64,000 nucleotides of DNA, from contig NZ_JACTVA010000002.1 in assembly GCF_014490485.1 (NCBI RefSeq), positions 62,001 to 126,000 of the forward strand. Reading direction: 5' to 3'. The DNA is from Teichococcus aerophilus. GTDB lineage: Bacteria > Pseudomonadota > Alphaproteobacteria > Acetobacterales > Acetobacteraceae. Position numbers and translations under genes: made by a program. Under the pieces are notes generated by a model. The model saw nothing but the letters and a program-made list of their open reading frames with translations, did no database searches and had not been told where the DNA came from. Shown here in pieces: positions 41,771-49,394 of the stretch; the stretch's first letter is position 1; every line of letters begins with the position of its first letter.

Positions 41771-42486
41771 AGCGCGCCCTCATCACTGGCGGCGCCAGCC
41801 CGATCGGCGCCGCCATTGGCCGCCGGCTGGCTGAGGACGGATTGCACGTGATCCTGCATGCCCATGCTGGTATCGAGCGGGCGCGGGCGCTGGCCCATGA
41901 GTTGCGCGAGGCCGGCCATAGCGCCGAGGCCGCCGGCTTCGACCTGGCGGACCCGGAGATCAGCATGGCGGCGGTCAATGCCCTGCTGGAGTCCGGCCCC
42001 TTGCAGGTGCTGGTGCACAATGCCGGCACGCATGCCGATGCACCGATGGCAGCGATGACGGTGCCGCAATGGCATGACGTGGTCGACATCTCCTTGAACG
42101 GCTTCTTCCACGTCACGCAGCCGCTGCTACTGCCGATGATCGGCACGCGGTGGGGGCGAATCATCGCCATCTCCTCCGTCTCCGCCATCATGGGCAATCG
42201 GGGGCAGGCCAATTACGCGGCGGCGAAGGCGGGTCTGTCCGGCGCCATCCGCTCGCTCAGCCTGGAATGCGCGCCGCGGGGCGTGACGGCGAATGTCGTG
42301 GCGCCCGGGGTGATCGATACGCCGGCCGTGTCAGCGGTCATGACGAAGGAGCAGATCGCCAAGATGGTACCGGCGCGGCGTGCCGGGCGGCCGGAGGAAG
42401 TGGCCGATCTGGTCGGGTTCCTGGCGTCGGAGCGGGCCGGGTACATCACCGGCCAGACCATCTCCATCAATGGCGGGCTCGCCTGA
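41767..42486 (+). CDS. 3-oxoacyl-ACP reductase (FabG-like)
   Basis: 239-residue NADPH-dependent ketoreductase of the SDR family. Cofactor motif TGGASPIG starts at residue 8, HNAG at about 84, and the catalytic residues are N111, S137, Y150 and K154 (NYAAAKAG). The C-terminal TGQTISINGG closes the fold. It reduces the beta-keto group before dehydration. GTG start overlaps the dehydratase stop. It is the last gene of the coupled plus-strand run; a 114-bp gap with palindromes separates it from the next gene. Confidence 0.93.
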   Translation: MKRALITGGASPIGAAIGRRLAEDGLHVILHAHAGIERARALAHELREAGHSAEAAGFDLADPEISMAAVNALLESGPLQVLVHNAGTHADAPMAAMTVPQWHDVVDISLNGFFHVTQPLLLPMIGTRWGRIIAISSVSAIMGNRGQANYAAAKAGLSGAIRSLSLECAPRGVTANVVAPGVIDTPAVSAVMTKEQIAKMVPARRAGRPEEVADLVGFLASERAGYITGQTISINGGLA

Positions 42487-42545
42487 CGCCGGGACCCGCA
42501 AGGATGTGATTCCGGCTTCGTGAAGGAGTCGGCGTAGCGAGAAAG

Positions 42546-42572
42546 CGGAACATTCCGATTCCGTTCGAATCG
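42546..42572. promoter_or_regulatory. Overlapping palindromes before a lipoprotein gene
   Basis: CGGAA-CA-TTCCG (42546-42557) overlaps CGATTC-N5-GAATCG (42556-42572), both perfect, 28 bases before the lipoprotein ATG. The position between the polyene locus and the lipoprotein fits an operator for the latter. The binding protein is unknown. Confidence 0.4.
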
Positions 42573-42600
42573 CTTCCGCCAGATCTTCACGGAGAGACCG

Positions 42601-43185
42601 ATGCGCCGCTTCCTGCTGCTTTCGATGCTGGGCCTCGCCCTGGCCGCCTGTGGTACCACGCAGATGTCCATGCCCTATTCACCGGCGGCCCAGCCGGTGT
42701 CCGTCGGCCGTCCGGTCGTGGCACTCGGCACGGTGACGGACCGGCGGGAGGAGGGGCGGGAAGACCCCAACTGGATCGGCACGGTACGCGGCGGCTTCGG
42801 CAATCCGCTGAAGCGGCTGGAGGCGCCGGTGCCGGTATCCGAGGTGGTGCGCCAGGCCTTCAGCGATGCGCTGGCGGCCCGCGGCATGCTGGCCACCGGG
42901 GCCCCGCGCTACCTGCTTTCGATCGACATCATCCAGTTCAAGTCGGACCAGGTTGGCCGGCGGGAGGCCACCGTGGAGTTCCAGGTGACGCTGACCCCGG
43001 CAGCCGGCGGCGCCCCGGTGCTGCAGGACCGGGAGCTGGCCAACCAGATCGCCGGCAGCGTCCTGACCCTCTCGGCCGGCGTGTTCGGCTCGCTCGATGA
43101 GCTGAGGGCCATCGCGCTCTCCACGATGAGCCAGGCGATCGATCGCATCCTCGACAAACCTGGCTTCGCGGCCGCACTTCGTTAA
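42601..43185 (+). CDS. Predicted outer-membrane lipoprotein (YajG-like layout)
   Basis: 194-residue lipoprotein. The lipobox LALAAC puts the lipidated cysteine at residue 17. The mature domain has the layout of small lipoproteins related to YajG/DUF799-like families: VVALGTVTDRREEG, FGNPLKRLEAPVPVSEVVRQAFSDALAARGML and an LLSIDIIQFKSDQVGRREATVEFQVTL sheet. No catalytic motif is visible. GGAGAGACCG before the ATG supports the start. It lies between the polyene locus and a TRAP transporter; a function in the polyene system is possible but not supported beyond proximity. Confidence 0.78.
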   Translation: MRRFLLLSMLGLALAACGTTQMSMPYSPAAQPVSVGRPVVALGTVTDRREEGREDPNWIGTVRGGFGNPLKRLEAPVPVSEVVRQAFSDALAARGMLATGAPRYLLSIDIIQFKSDQVGRREATVEFQVTLTPAAGGAPVLQDRELANQIAGSVLTLSAGVFGSLDELRAIALSTMSQAIDRILDKPGFAAALR

Positions 43186-43287
43186 CCACCCGATGTAAGA
43201 AACGGTGACAAGCCGCCCTGTTCCCCGTCAGAATTGGCGCCGAGACGGCATCCAAGCCGCCGGGACTCCAAGAGGAACAGTACAGGA

Positions 43288-44400
43288 ATGATCAGTCGCC
43301 GTTTCCTGGCGGGGACAGCCGTGGCGGGTACCACCGCCGCGCTGGCTGCCCCCGCGATCGCCCAGACCGCCCCCGAAATCCGCTGGCGCATGGCCAGCAG
43401 CTTCCCGCGCTCGCTGGACACCATCTACGGTGCCGGCGAGTACGTCGCGAAGCGCGTAGGCGTCCTCACCGACGGCAAGTTCCAGATCCGAGCCTTCCCG
43501 GCCGGTGAGCTCGTGCCGGGGCTGCAGGTGGCGGATGCGGTGCAGGCGGGGACCGTGGAATGCGCCCACACCGCCTCCTACTACTTCACCGGCAAGGACC
43601 CGACCTTCGCCTTCGACGGCGCCGTGCCGTTCGGCCTGAACATGCGGCAGAACAACGCCTGGCTGACGCAGGGTGGCGGCCGCGACGTGATGAAGGAGTT
43701 CTTCGCCGGCTATAACATCGTCTCCATCCCCGCCGGCAATACCGGCGCCCAGATGGGCGGCTGGTTTCGCAAGGAGATCAAGACCGTCAAGGACCTGGAG
43801 GGGCTGAAGTTCCGCATCGCCGGCATCGCCGGCAGCGTCATGCAGAAGCTGGGCGTCATTCCGCAGCAGATCGCCGGCGGCGACATCTATCCCTCGCTGG
43901 AGAAGGGCACGATCGACGCGGCCGAGTGGGTCGGGCCGTATGACGACGAGAAGCTGGGCTTCAACCGTGTCGCGCCCTTCTATTATTACCCAGGGTTCTG
44001 GGAAGGCTCGCTCAACCTCTCCTTCTACGTCAACAAGGCGAAGATGGAGGAGCTGCCGCCCCTGTACCGGGAGGTGCTGGAGAGCGCCTGCCGCGACTCC
44101 ACGATCGAGACGATCGCCAAGTACGACGTGCAGAATCCAGCGGCGCTGCGCCGGCTGGTGGCTGCCGGCACCCAGCTGCGGCCGTTTCCGCGCGAGGTGA
44201 TGCAGGCTTGCTACAAGGCCGCCTTCGAACTGTACGACCAGATCGCGGACCAGAATCCCAACTTCAAGAAGGTCTACGAGCACTGGAGGGCCTTCCGGGA
44301 GACCCAGTATGGCTGGTTCCGGGTGACGGAATACAGCTTCGACCAGTTCGTTTATTTCATGTATGGGCAGGAATTGCAGCAGCAGCCCCCAAGGCGCTAA
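43288..44400 (+). CDS. TRAP transporter solute-binding protein (DctP family)
   Basis: 370-residue periplasmic binding protein of a TRAP transporter. The N-terminus is a Tat-type signal (MISRRFLAGTAVAG, cleavage near AIAQ). DctP features include FQIRAFPAGELVPGLQVADAVQAG, the ligand-carboxylate arginine region LEGLKFRIAG, GGDIYPSLEKGTIDAAEWVGPYDDEKLGF. That last part, with WVGP and a C-terminal YEHWRAFRETQYGWFRV, resembles the subgroup that binds keto or hydroxy acids and lactate. ATG 43288 is chosen for its signal peptide and AGAGGAA upstream. The two membrane subunits follow. Confidence 0.93.
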   Translation: MISRRFLAGTAVAGTTAALAAPAIAQTAPEIRWRMASSFPRSLDTIYGAGEYVAKRVGVLTDGKFQIRAFPAGELVPGLQVADAVQAGTVECAHTASYYFTGKDPTFAFDGAVPFGLNMRQNNAWLTQGGGRDVMKEFFAGYNIVSIPAGNTGAQMGGWFRKEIKTVKDLEGLKFRIAGIAGSVMQKLGVIPQQIAGGDIYPSLEKGTIDAAEWVGPYDDEKLGFNRVAPFYYYPGFWEGSLNLSFYVNKAKMEELPPLYREVLESACRDSTIETIAKYDVQNPAALRRLVAAGTQLRPFPREVMQACYKAAFELYDQIADQNPNFKKVYEHWRAFRETQYGWFRVTEYSFDQFVYFMYGQELQQQPPRR

Positions 44401-44487
44401 AGCGGCGCGCGCCTGCGGCCCAGCTGGGAGGGTTGCTGGGCGCGAGGCCCATACTGGAATGAGACGATAGAGGGAGGAACCCAGGAG

Positions 44488-45036
44488 ATGGGTCCGTTTC
44501 TGGCCTTCAGCCGCGTCATGGATAAGGTGAGCGGTACTTTCGGCTGGGTGGCCGATGCCTGTGTGTTGCTGGCCTGCCTGATCAGCGCAGGCAATGCCAC
44601 GATACGCTATACCTTCAACTACAGCTCCAACGCCTGGCTGGAAGTGCAGTGGTACCTGTTCGCCGGCATCGTCATGTTGGGCGCGTCCTATACCCTTGTT
44701 CGCAACGAGCATGTCCGCGTGGATCTGGTCTATGGCAACCTGGGGACGCGCGGAAAGCTCTGGGTCGATGTCTTCGGCATCATCTGCTTCCTGATGCCGG
44801 CCATGGTCCTGTTGACGTGGATGACCTGGCCCTTCTTCCTCGACGCTTTCCTGCGCAATGAGCAGTCTTCCAATGCTGGCGGGCTGCTCCGCTGGCCGAT
44901 CAAGCTGCTGCTGCCGGTCGGTTTTCTCCTGCTGACCCTGCAAGGGTTGGCGGAACTCATCAAGCGCATTGCCCTGCTGCGTGGCATTCAGCCATCCGGC
45001 GAGGTGGTGGTCGAATACGTCCGCCACGAACAGTGA
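44488..45036 (+). CDS. TRAP transporter small permease (DctQ family)
   Basis: 182-residue inner-membrane protein with four helices, the small membrane subunit of a TRAP transporter. Family signs are NATIRYTFNYSSNAWLEVQWYLFAGIVMLGASYTLVRNEHVRVDL, split here between helices 2 and 3, and the loop LGTRGKLWVDVFG. The ATG at 44488 follows GGAGGAACCCAGGAG. It lies between the binding protein (87-bp gap) and the large permease (27-bp gap) and stabilises the DctM subunit. Confidence 0.92.
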   Translation: MGPFLAFSRVMDKVSGTFGWVADACVLLACLISAGNATIRYTFNYSSNAWLEVQWYLFAGIVMLGASYTLVRNEHVRVDLVYGNLGTRGKLWVDVFGIICFLMPAMVLLTWMTWPFFLDAFLRNEQSSNAGGLLRWPIKLLLPVGFLLLTLQGLAELIKRIALLRGIQPSGEVVVEYVRHEQ

Positions 45037-45063
45037 ACCCGCAGATCAGGAAGCGTTCTGTCC

Positions 45064-46476
45064 ATGCTCTCCCTTGAGGTGATGCCGCCGCTGATGTTCG
45101 GCGGCCTCGTCGTATTCCTGCTGATCGGGTTTCCGGTCGCTTTCTCTCTTGCCGCTGTCGGGCTGTTCTTCGGCTTCCTGTCGATCGAACTCGGCTTCTT
45201 CACCGCGGCGTATCTGGGCAACCTGCCGCTACGCGTGTTCGGCATCATGTCGAACGAGCTGTTGCTCTCCATTCCGTTCTTCACCTTGATGGGCGCCATC
45301 CTGGAACGTTGCGGGCTGGCCGAGGACCTGTTGGAGGGAACCGGTCAGCTCTTCGGCAAGGTTCCAGGTGGCCTGGCCATCGCGGTGATCCTTGTGGGCG
45401 CGGTTCTTGGCGCCATCACCGGAACCGTTGCCGCCTCGGTCATCGCCATGGGCATGATCAGCCTGCCGGTCATGCTGCGCTATGGCTATGACATGCGGAT
45501 CGCGACCGGCGTCATCGCGGCATCAGGCACCATCGCCCAGCTGATCCCGCCGTCGCTGGTGCTGATCCTGCTGGGCGATCAGCTTGGGAAGAGCGTGGGC
45601 GACATGTATGCCGGCGCCATCGGCCCGTCGCTGATGCAGCTGGCCCTGTTCATCATGTTCATTGCCGGCGTGGCCATCCTGCAACCGCACCGTGTGCCGC
45701 CGCTGCCGCCCGAGGCGCTGGGACCACGCGGCTGGCCGCTCTACTGGCGCGTCGCCAAGGGCATGGTGCCTTCGATCGTGCTGATCTTCCTGGTGCTGGG
45801 GACGATCTTCCTCGGCCTCGCGACGCCGACTGAAGCGGGAGCCATGGGCGCGGTTGGTGCGCTGGTGCTGGCGCTGATCAATCGCCGGCTCACTTGGTCG
45901 CTGCTGAAGCAGGCCACGCAGAACACCATGCGGCTGACGGCGATGGTGATCTTTATCCTCGTCGGTTCCACCGTCTTCTCCCTGGTATTTCAGGGCGTCG
46001 ATGGCAGCCTCTGGATCGAGCATCTGCTTTCCCACTTGCCTGGCGGCCAAACGGGCTTCCTGATTTTCGTCAATATCTTCGTCTTCTTCCTGGCCTTCTT
46101 TCTCGATTTCTTCGAGATCGTCTTCATCGTCGTTCCGCTGCTGGCGCCGGCAGCGGCGAAGCTGGACATCAACCTCGTTTGGTTTGGCGTGCTGCTTTGC
46201 GTGAACCTGCAGACCAGCTTCATGCATCCGCCATTTGGGTTCGCGCTGTTCTACCTGCGCGGCGTGGCGCCAAAGACCGTGCTGACCAAGGACATCTACC
46301 TGGGCGCGATCCCCTGGGTGTGCATACAGCTCATTCTGGTGGCTATCGTCATTCTCTGGCCGCAGAGCGTTACCTACTGGCTCGACGGCGGTACCGGAGT
46401 GGACCCCAGCACCGTGCGTATCGAGATCCCGATGTCCGACATCCCGGATAATGACGCGCCAGTGACCTTCAAGTAG
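45064..46476 (+). CDS. TRAP transporter large permease (DctM family)
   Basis: 470-residue, about 12-helix membrane protein that performs sodium-coupled solute transport. Recognisable DctM elements are GFPVAFSLAAVGLFFGFL, LSIPFFTLMGAILERCGLAEDLLEG, TGTVAASVIAMGMISLPVMLRYGYD, GTIAQLIPPSLVLILL and the second-half ATPTEAGAMGAVGAL. The C-terminal TSFMHPPFGFALFYLRGVAP is also characteristic. With the preceding genes it completes a three-gene operon closed by two hairpins. The solute is probably a carboxylic acid; identity unknown. Confidence 0.95.
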   Translation: MLSLEVMPPLMFGGLVVFLLIGFPVAFSLAAVGLFFGFLSIELGFFTAAYLGNLPLRVFGIMSNELLLSIPFFTLMGAILERCGLAEDLLEGTGQLFGKVPGGLAIAVILVGAVLGAITGTVAASVIAMGMISLPVMLRYGYDMRIATGVIAASGTIAQLIPPSLVLILLGDQLGKSVGDMYAGAIGPSLMQLALFIMFIAGVAILQPHRVPPLPPEALGPRGWPLYWRVAKGMVPSIVLIFLVLGTIFLGLATPTEAGAMGAVGALVLALINRRLTWSLLKQATQNTMRLTAMVIFILVGSTVFSLVFQGVDGSLWIEHLLSHLPGGQTGFLIFVNIFVFFLAFFLDFFEIVFIVVPLLAPAAAKLDINLVWFGVLLCVNLQTSFMHPPFGFALFYLRGVAPKTVLTKDIYLGAIPWVCIQLILVAIVILWPQSVTYWLDGGTGVDPSTVRIEIPMSDIPDNDAPVTFK

Positions 46477-46482
46477 CGCCAT

Positions 46483-46517
46483 CGGCCAGATCGTGCCCTG
46501 AAGGGTCGGTCTGGCCG
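46483..46517 (+). terminator. Hairpin after the TRAP operon
   Basis: CGGCCAGA (46483-46490) pairs with TCTGGCCG (46510-46517), with a second small CCCT/GGG stem inside. It starts six bases after the dctM stop. No T-run follows. Confidence 0.5.
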
Positions 46518-46575
46518 GCACCTACCTTCCGCCGCTGCGGATTTCGCCCTTGGGCAGGTAGGCATTAGGCTGCAC

Positions 46576-46607
46576 AGGCGGGCAGGGGCCTCGGCTTCTG
46601 CCCGCCT
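46576..46607 (+). terminator. Second hairpin between TRAP operon and nitroreductase
   Basis: AGGCGGGCAG (46576-46585) pairs perfectly with CTGCCCGCCT (46598-46607) around a 12-base loop, followed by TGCTTCT. It insulates the TRAP operon from the nitroreductase promoter region or acts in its leader. Confidence 0.45.
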
Positions 46608-46623
46608 TGCTTCTCCGCTTAGA

Positions 46624-46644
46624 TGCAAATGACTTGCAATTGCA
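46624..46644. promoter_or_regulatory. TGCAA repeat array resembling a Fur/Mur-family operator
   Basis: Near-perfect palindrome TGCAAATGACTTGCA (46624-46638) overlaps a perfect TGCAATTGCA (46635-46644), 52 bases before the nitroreductase start. Alphaproteobacterial Fur/Mur sites are built of TGCAA-type half-sites, so metal-responsive control of the nitroreductase is suggested. Assignment to Fur, Mur or Zur is inference. Confidence 0.4.
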
Positions 46645-46695
46645 CTTACTTGCGCCTAGGTCATCCCGGTGACCAAGGGCCGCTGGAGCGAACTG

Positions 46696-47271
46696 ATGGA
46701 TACGATCGACGCCCTGCTCTCCCGCGCCTCCGCTTCCGTGCTGCAGGAGCCTGCCCCGGAAGGTGACGTCCTGCGGCAGGTGCTGGAAACCGGCCTGCGC
46801 GCGCCGGACCATGGGCATCTGCGCCCCTGGCATTTCGTGCTGATCCGCGGCGCCGCCCGTGCCGCCTGGGCGGACAAGGTTGCCGCCGCCACTCTGGCGC
46901 GGGACCCGGAGACACCGTCGGGCCTGGTGGAGCGCCGACGCGCCCGCATCAACAGTATCCCGCTCATCGTCGCGCTCGGCGTGAAGGTGAAGAAGGGCCA
47001 CAAGATCCCGGAGATCGAGCAGATCCTCACGGTGGGTGCCGCTGCCATGAACATGCTGAACGCCCTGCACGCGCTGGGCTTCGGCGGTATCTGGGTCAGC
47101 GGCGCTAACAGCTACGACCCCGCGCTGGTCGCCGCGTTGGGCCTTTCGCCTGACGACCAGCTCGCTGGCTTTCTCTACATCGGCACCCCGGCCGAGCCCC
47201 GCCCAACCCCGCGTCGTCCTGCCCTCGACGAGCATCTCAGCGAATGGACCGGCGCACCCGCGCCGGCCTGA
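46696..47271 (+). CDS. Nitroreductase family protein (YdjA-like)
   Basis: 191-residue FMN-dependent oxidoreductase of the small, minimal YdjA group. Family blocks are SRASASVLQEPAPEGDVLRQVLETGLRAPDHGHLRPWHF (given here as the N-terminal FMN-binding run, interrupted by helix 1), ILTVGAAAMNMLNALHALGFGGIWVSG and GFLYIGTPAE. I chose the ATG at 46696, which has GGAG seven bases upstream and gives a YdjA-like N-terminus; a GTG at 46669 is less likely. The physiological substrate is unknown. Upstream TGCAA repeats suggest metal-dependent expression. A hypothetical gene follows after 11 bases. Confidence 0.9.
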   Translation: MDTIDALLSRASASVLQEPAPEGDVLRQVLETGLRAPDHGHLRPWHFVLIRGAARAAWADKVAAATLARDPETPSGLVERRRARINSIPLIVALGVKVKKGHKIPEIEQILTVGAAAMNMLNALHALGFGGIWVSGANSYDPALVAALGLSPDDQLAGFLYIGTPAEPRPTPRRPALDEHLSEWTGAPAPA

Positions 47272-47282
47272 AGAGGAGCACG

Positions 47283-47786
47283 ATGATCTTCGCCGCCAAT
47301 GACGACACCCCGCGCGCGGCCTTGCCGGTGCTGGACAATGCCCTGCTGTGGTCGATGCAGGCCTGGGTGGTAGGGCTGTGCAAAGGCGCCGATGTCGCCG
47401 GCCGGATCGGCGCCCTTTACGCCGATCTCGGTGCGCCGACGGCCACGGGGTATCTGGATGGCTTCATGTGGGCGCTCAGCCAGGGCGCCAGCCGGATGCT
47501 GGAAGTCAATTGCGTCTGCTGCGGCACCGTCAGCGCCGATGAGCGCGCCTTGCTGGATGTCTTTGCCTTGCAGCAGGAAGGGCAGGCGGACGAAGCACTG
47601 AACCTGCTGGGTGGCATGGTGACACCCGGGGCCGCCCTGGCCGCCCGCAGCAGCGTCTCCCGCCTCATGGCCGCGCTCAACGAGGCCGGCCAGTACCTGC
47701 CGGAGGCCGAGGCCGCGGTGCGTCGGCATGCTCTGGTGCTGCCCGCCGGCCGGATCATCGCCGCCGCGCCGCATTGGGTGCATTGA
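47283..47786 (+). CDS. Conserved-looking hypothetical protein
   Basis: 167-residue protein I do not recognise. It is predicted soluble and mostly helical, with no signal peptide. A CVCCG cysteine cluster in the middle (VNCVCCGTVSADE) could bind a metal or be redox active. Ala/Leu-rich helices follow. AGAGGAGCACG before the ATG is a strong ribosome site, and codon use matches its neighbours. It is 11 bases behind the nitroreductase, so it is probably co-transcribed, and may share its redox or metal-linked regulation. Confidence 0.7.
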   Translation: MIFAANDDTPRAALPVLDNALLWSMQAWVVGLCKGADVAGRIGALYADLGAPTATGYLDGFMWALSQGASRMLEVNCVCCGTVSADERALLDVFALQQEGQADEALNLLGGMVTPGAALAARSSVSRLMAALNEAGQYLPEAEAAVRRHALVLPAGRIIAAAPHWVH

Positions 47787-47822
47787 GCGGGCCATCTGGC
47801 GAAGGTCACAGGCAGCAGCAGG

Positions 47823-47864
47823 AGAAGGAAGGTCGGGGAAGGAATTCCCCGAACCCCATCTTTT
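47823..47864 (+). repeat. Copy A of a 42-nt hairpin repeat (terminator-like)
   Basis: Centred on CGGGGAA-GGAA-TTCCCCG (47834-47851) and followed by a T-rich tail (ATCTTTTGTTT). It matches 35 of 42 bases with a copy on the opposite strand at 48023-48064. It lies 37 bases after the hypothetical gene and can terminate that operon. Confidence 0.65.
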
Positions 47865-47901
47865 GTTTGCGAGTTTGGTGTTGCGCTGCAGGCCGATGGA
47901 T

Positions 47902-47941
47902 AAGCGCCGAGAGTAGGCGTTGCGGGCCAAATTCGGCGCTT
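47902..47941. repeat. Inverted repeat between the two hairpin copies
   Basis: AAGCGCCGA (47902-47910) and TCGGCGCTT (47933-47941) form a perfect 9-bp pair across 22 bases, in the middle of the segment enclosed by the two 42-nt hairpin copies. No gene is visible there. Confidence 0.5.
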
Positions 47942-48022
47942 GAGGTGGTTTCTCTCGAACGCGCTTTCGAATAATCCCACTCAGGCGTCCCCGGGCAGTC
48001 GTTGCGCCAGAAACTTGTCGAA

Positions 48023-48064
48023 AAAAGAAGGGGCCCGGGAAATTCCTTCCCCGGCCTTCTTTCT
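48023..48064 (-). repeat. Copy B of the 42-nt hairpin repeat, inverted (terminator of pcaF)
   Basis: Read on the minus strand it has AAGAAGG, then CCGGGGAAGGAATTTCCCGGG and a CTTCTTTTTTCG tail, a good intrinsic terminator 20 bases after the thiolase stop. It is 35/42 identical to copy A in opposite orientation. Together they bound a 242-bp non-coding segment. Confidence 0.65.
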
Positions 48065-48083
48065 TAGCCTTCGGCGTGAAGGA

Positions 48084-49292
48084 TCAGACCCGCTCCAGCA
48101 CCATCGCGATGCCCTGGCCCACGCCAATGCACATCGTCACCAGGGCGTAGCGCGCCTTGCGCCGGTGCAGCTCGGCCACCGCCGTCATGGCGATGCGGGC
48201 GCCAGACATGCCGAGCGGGTGGCCCAGGGCGATGGCGCCGCCGTTGGGGTTCACATGCTCGGCGTCGTCCGGCAGGCCGAGGTCGCGCATCACCGCTAGG
48301 GCCTGGGAGGCGAACGCCTCGTTCAGCTCGATGACGTCGATGTCGCTGAGCGTCAGCCCCGCCTTCTCCAGCACTTTCTTGGAGGCCGGGGAGGGGCCGA
48401 AGCCCATGATGCGGGGTGGCACGCCGGCGGTCGCCATCGCCACGACGCGGGCGCGTGGGGTCAGGCCGTAGCGGCCGGCCGCGGCCTCGCTGGCGACGAT
48501 CAGGGCGCAGGCACCATCATTGACGCCGGAGGCGTTGCCGGCGGTGACGCTGCCGCCTTCCTTGCGGAACGGCGTGCCCAGCTTCGCCAGGGCTTCCAGC
48601 GTCGTCTCCGGGCGCGGGTGCTCGTCCTGCGAAAAGACGATCGGGTCGCCCTTGCGGCGCTTGATCTCGACGGGGACGATCTCTTCGGCAAAGCGGCCGG
48701 ATTCCTGTGCCGCCTTGGCCCGCTGCTGGCTGCGGAAGGCGAACAGGTCCTGATCCTGGCGGGAGATCTGGAAATCCTGCGCCACGTTCTCGCCAGTCTC
48801 CGGCATGGAGTCGACGCCGTACTGCGCCTTCATCAGCGGATTGATAAAACGCCAGCCGATGGTGGTATCGTAGATTTCCGCGGCACGGCCGAAAGCCTCG
48901 GCGCTCTTGCCCTGCACGAAGGGCGCGCGGGTCATGCTCTCGACCCCGCCGGCCAGCATCAGCTCGGCCTCGCCGGACTTGATGGCGCGGGCGGCGGTGC
49001 CGGTGGCATCGAGGCCGGAACCGCAGAGGCGGTTGATGGTGGTGCCGCCGACGCTCTCCGGAATGCCGGCCAGCAGGGCGGACATCCGCGCCACGTTGCG
49101 GTTGTCCTCGCCCGCCTGGTTGGCGCAGCCATAGATGACGTCGTCCAGCGCGGCCCAGTCCAGGCCGGGGTTGCGCGCCATCAGCGCCTTCATGGGGATG
49201 GCGCCCAGATCATCGGCGCGGACCGGCGCCAGGCTGCCGGCATAGCGGCCGATCGGGGTACGGATGGCATCGCAGATGAAAGCTTCGGTCAT
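48084..49292 (-). CDS. pcaF: 3-oxoadipyl-CoA thiolase (acetyl-CoA acyltransferase family)
   Basis: 402-residue thiolase that splits 3-oxoadipyl-CoA into succinyl-CoA and acetyl-CoA, the last step of the beta-ketoadipate pathway. The nucleophile is C90 (INRLCGSGLDA), the base pair H358 (IALGHPLGMSG) and C388 (TMCIGVGQG). The N-terminus (EAFICDAIRTPIGRYAGSLAPVRADDL) and GCANQAGEDNRNVARM are typical of PcaF/PaaJ. The assignment to the 3-oxoadipyl substrate rests on that plus the adjoining CoA-transferase genes. A gap of 102 bases separates it from pcaJ. Confidence 0.92.
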   Translation of the reverse strand: MTEAFICDAIRTPIGRYAGSLAPVRADDLGAIPMKALMARNPGLDWAALDDVIYGCANQAGEDNRNVARMSALLAGIPESVGGTTINRLCGSGLDATGTAARAIKSGEAELMLAGGVESMTRAPFVQGKSAEAFGRAAEIYDTTIGWRFINPLMKAQYGVDSMPETGENVAQDFQISRQDQDLFAFRSQQRAKAAQESGRFAEEIVPVEIKRRKGDPIVFSQDEHPRPETTLEALAKLGTPFRKEGGSVTAGNASGVNDGACALIVASEAAAGRYGLTPRARVVAMATAGVPPRIMGFGPSPASKKVLEKAGLTLSDIDVIELNEAFASQALAVMRDLGLPDDAEHVNPNGGAIALGHPLGMSGARIAMTAVAELHRRKARYALVTMCIGVGQGIAMVLERV

Positions 49293-49394
49293 GTCGTTTC
49301 CTCGTCCGGCAGCGGGGCCTTTGCACTTGGCTGTATCCCACGCCTACCGTCTGTCCATGCGTAGCGGGTCTGCACCCGGAGGTGCCGGTTCAGC

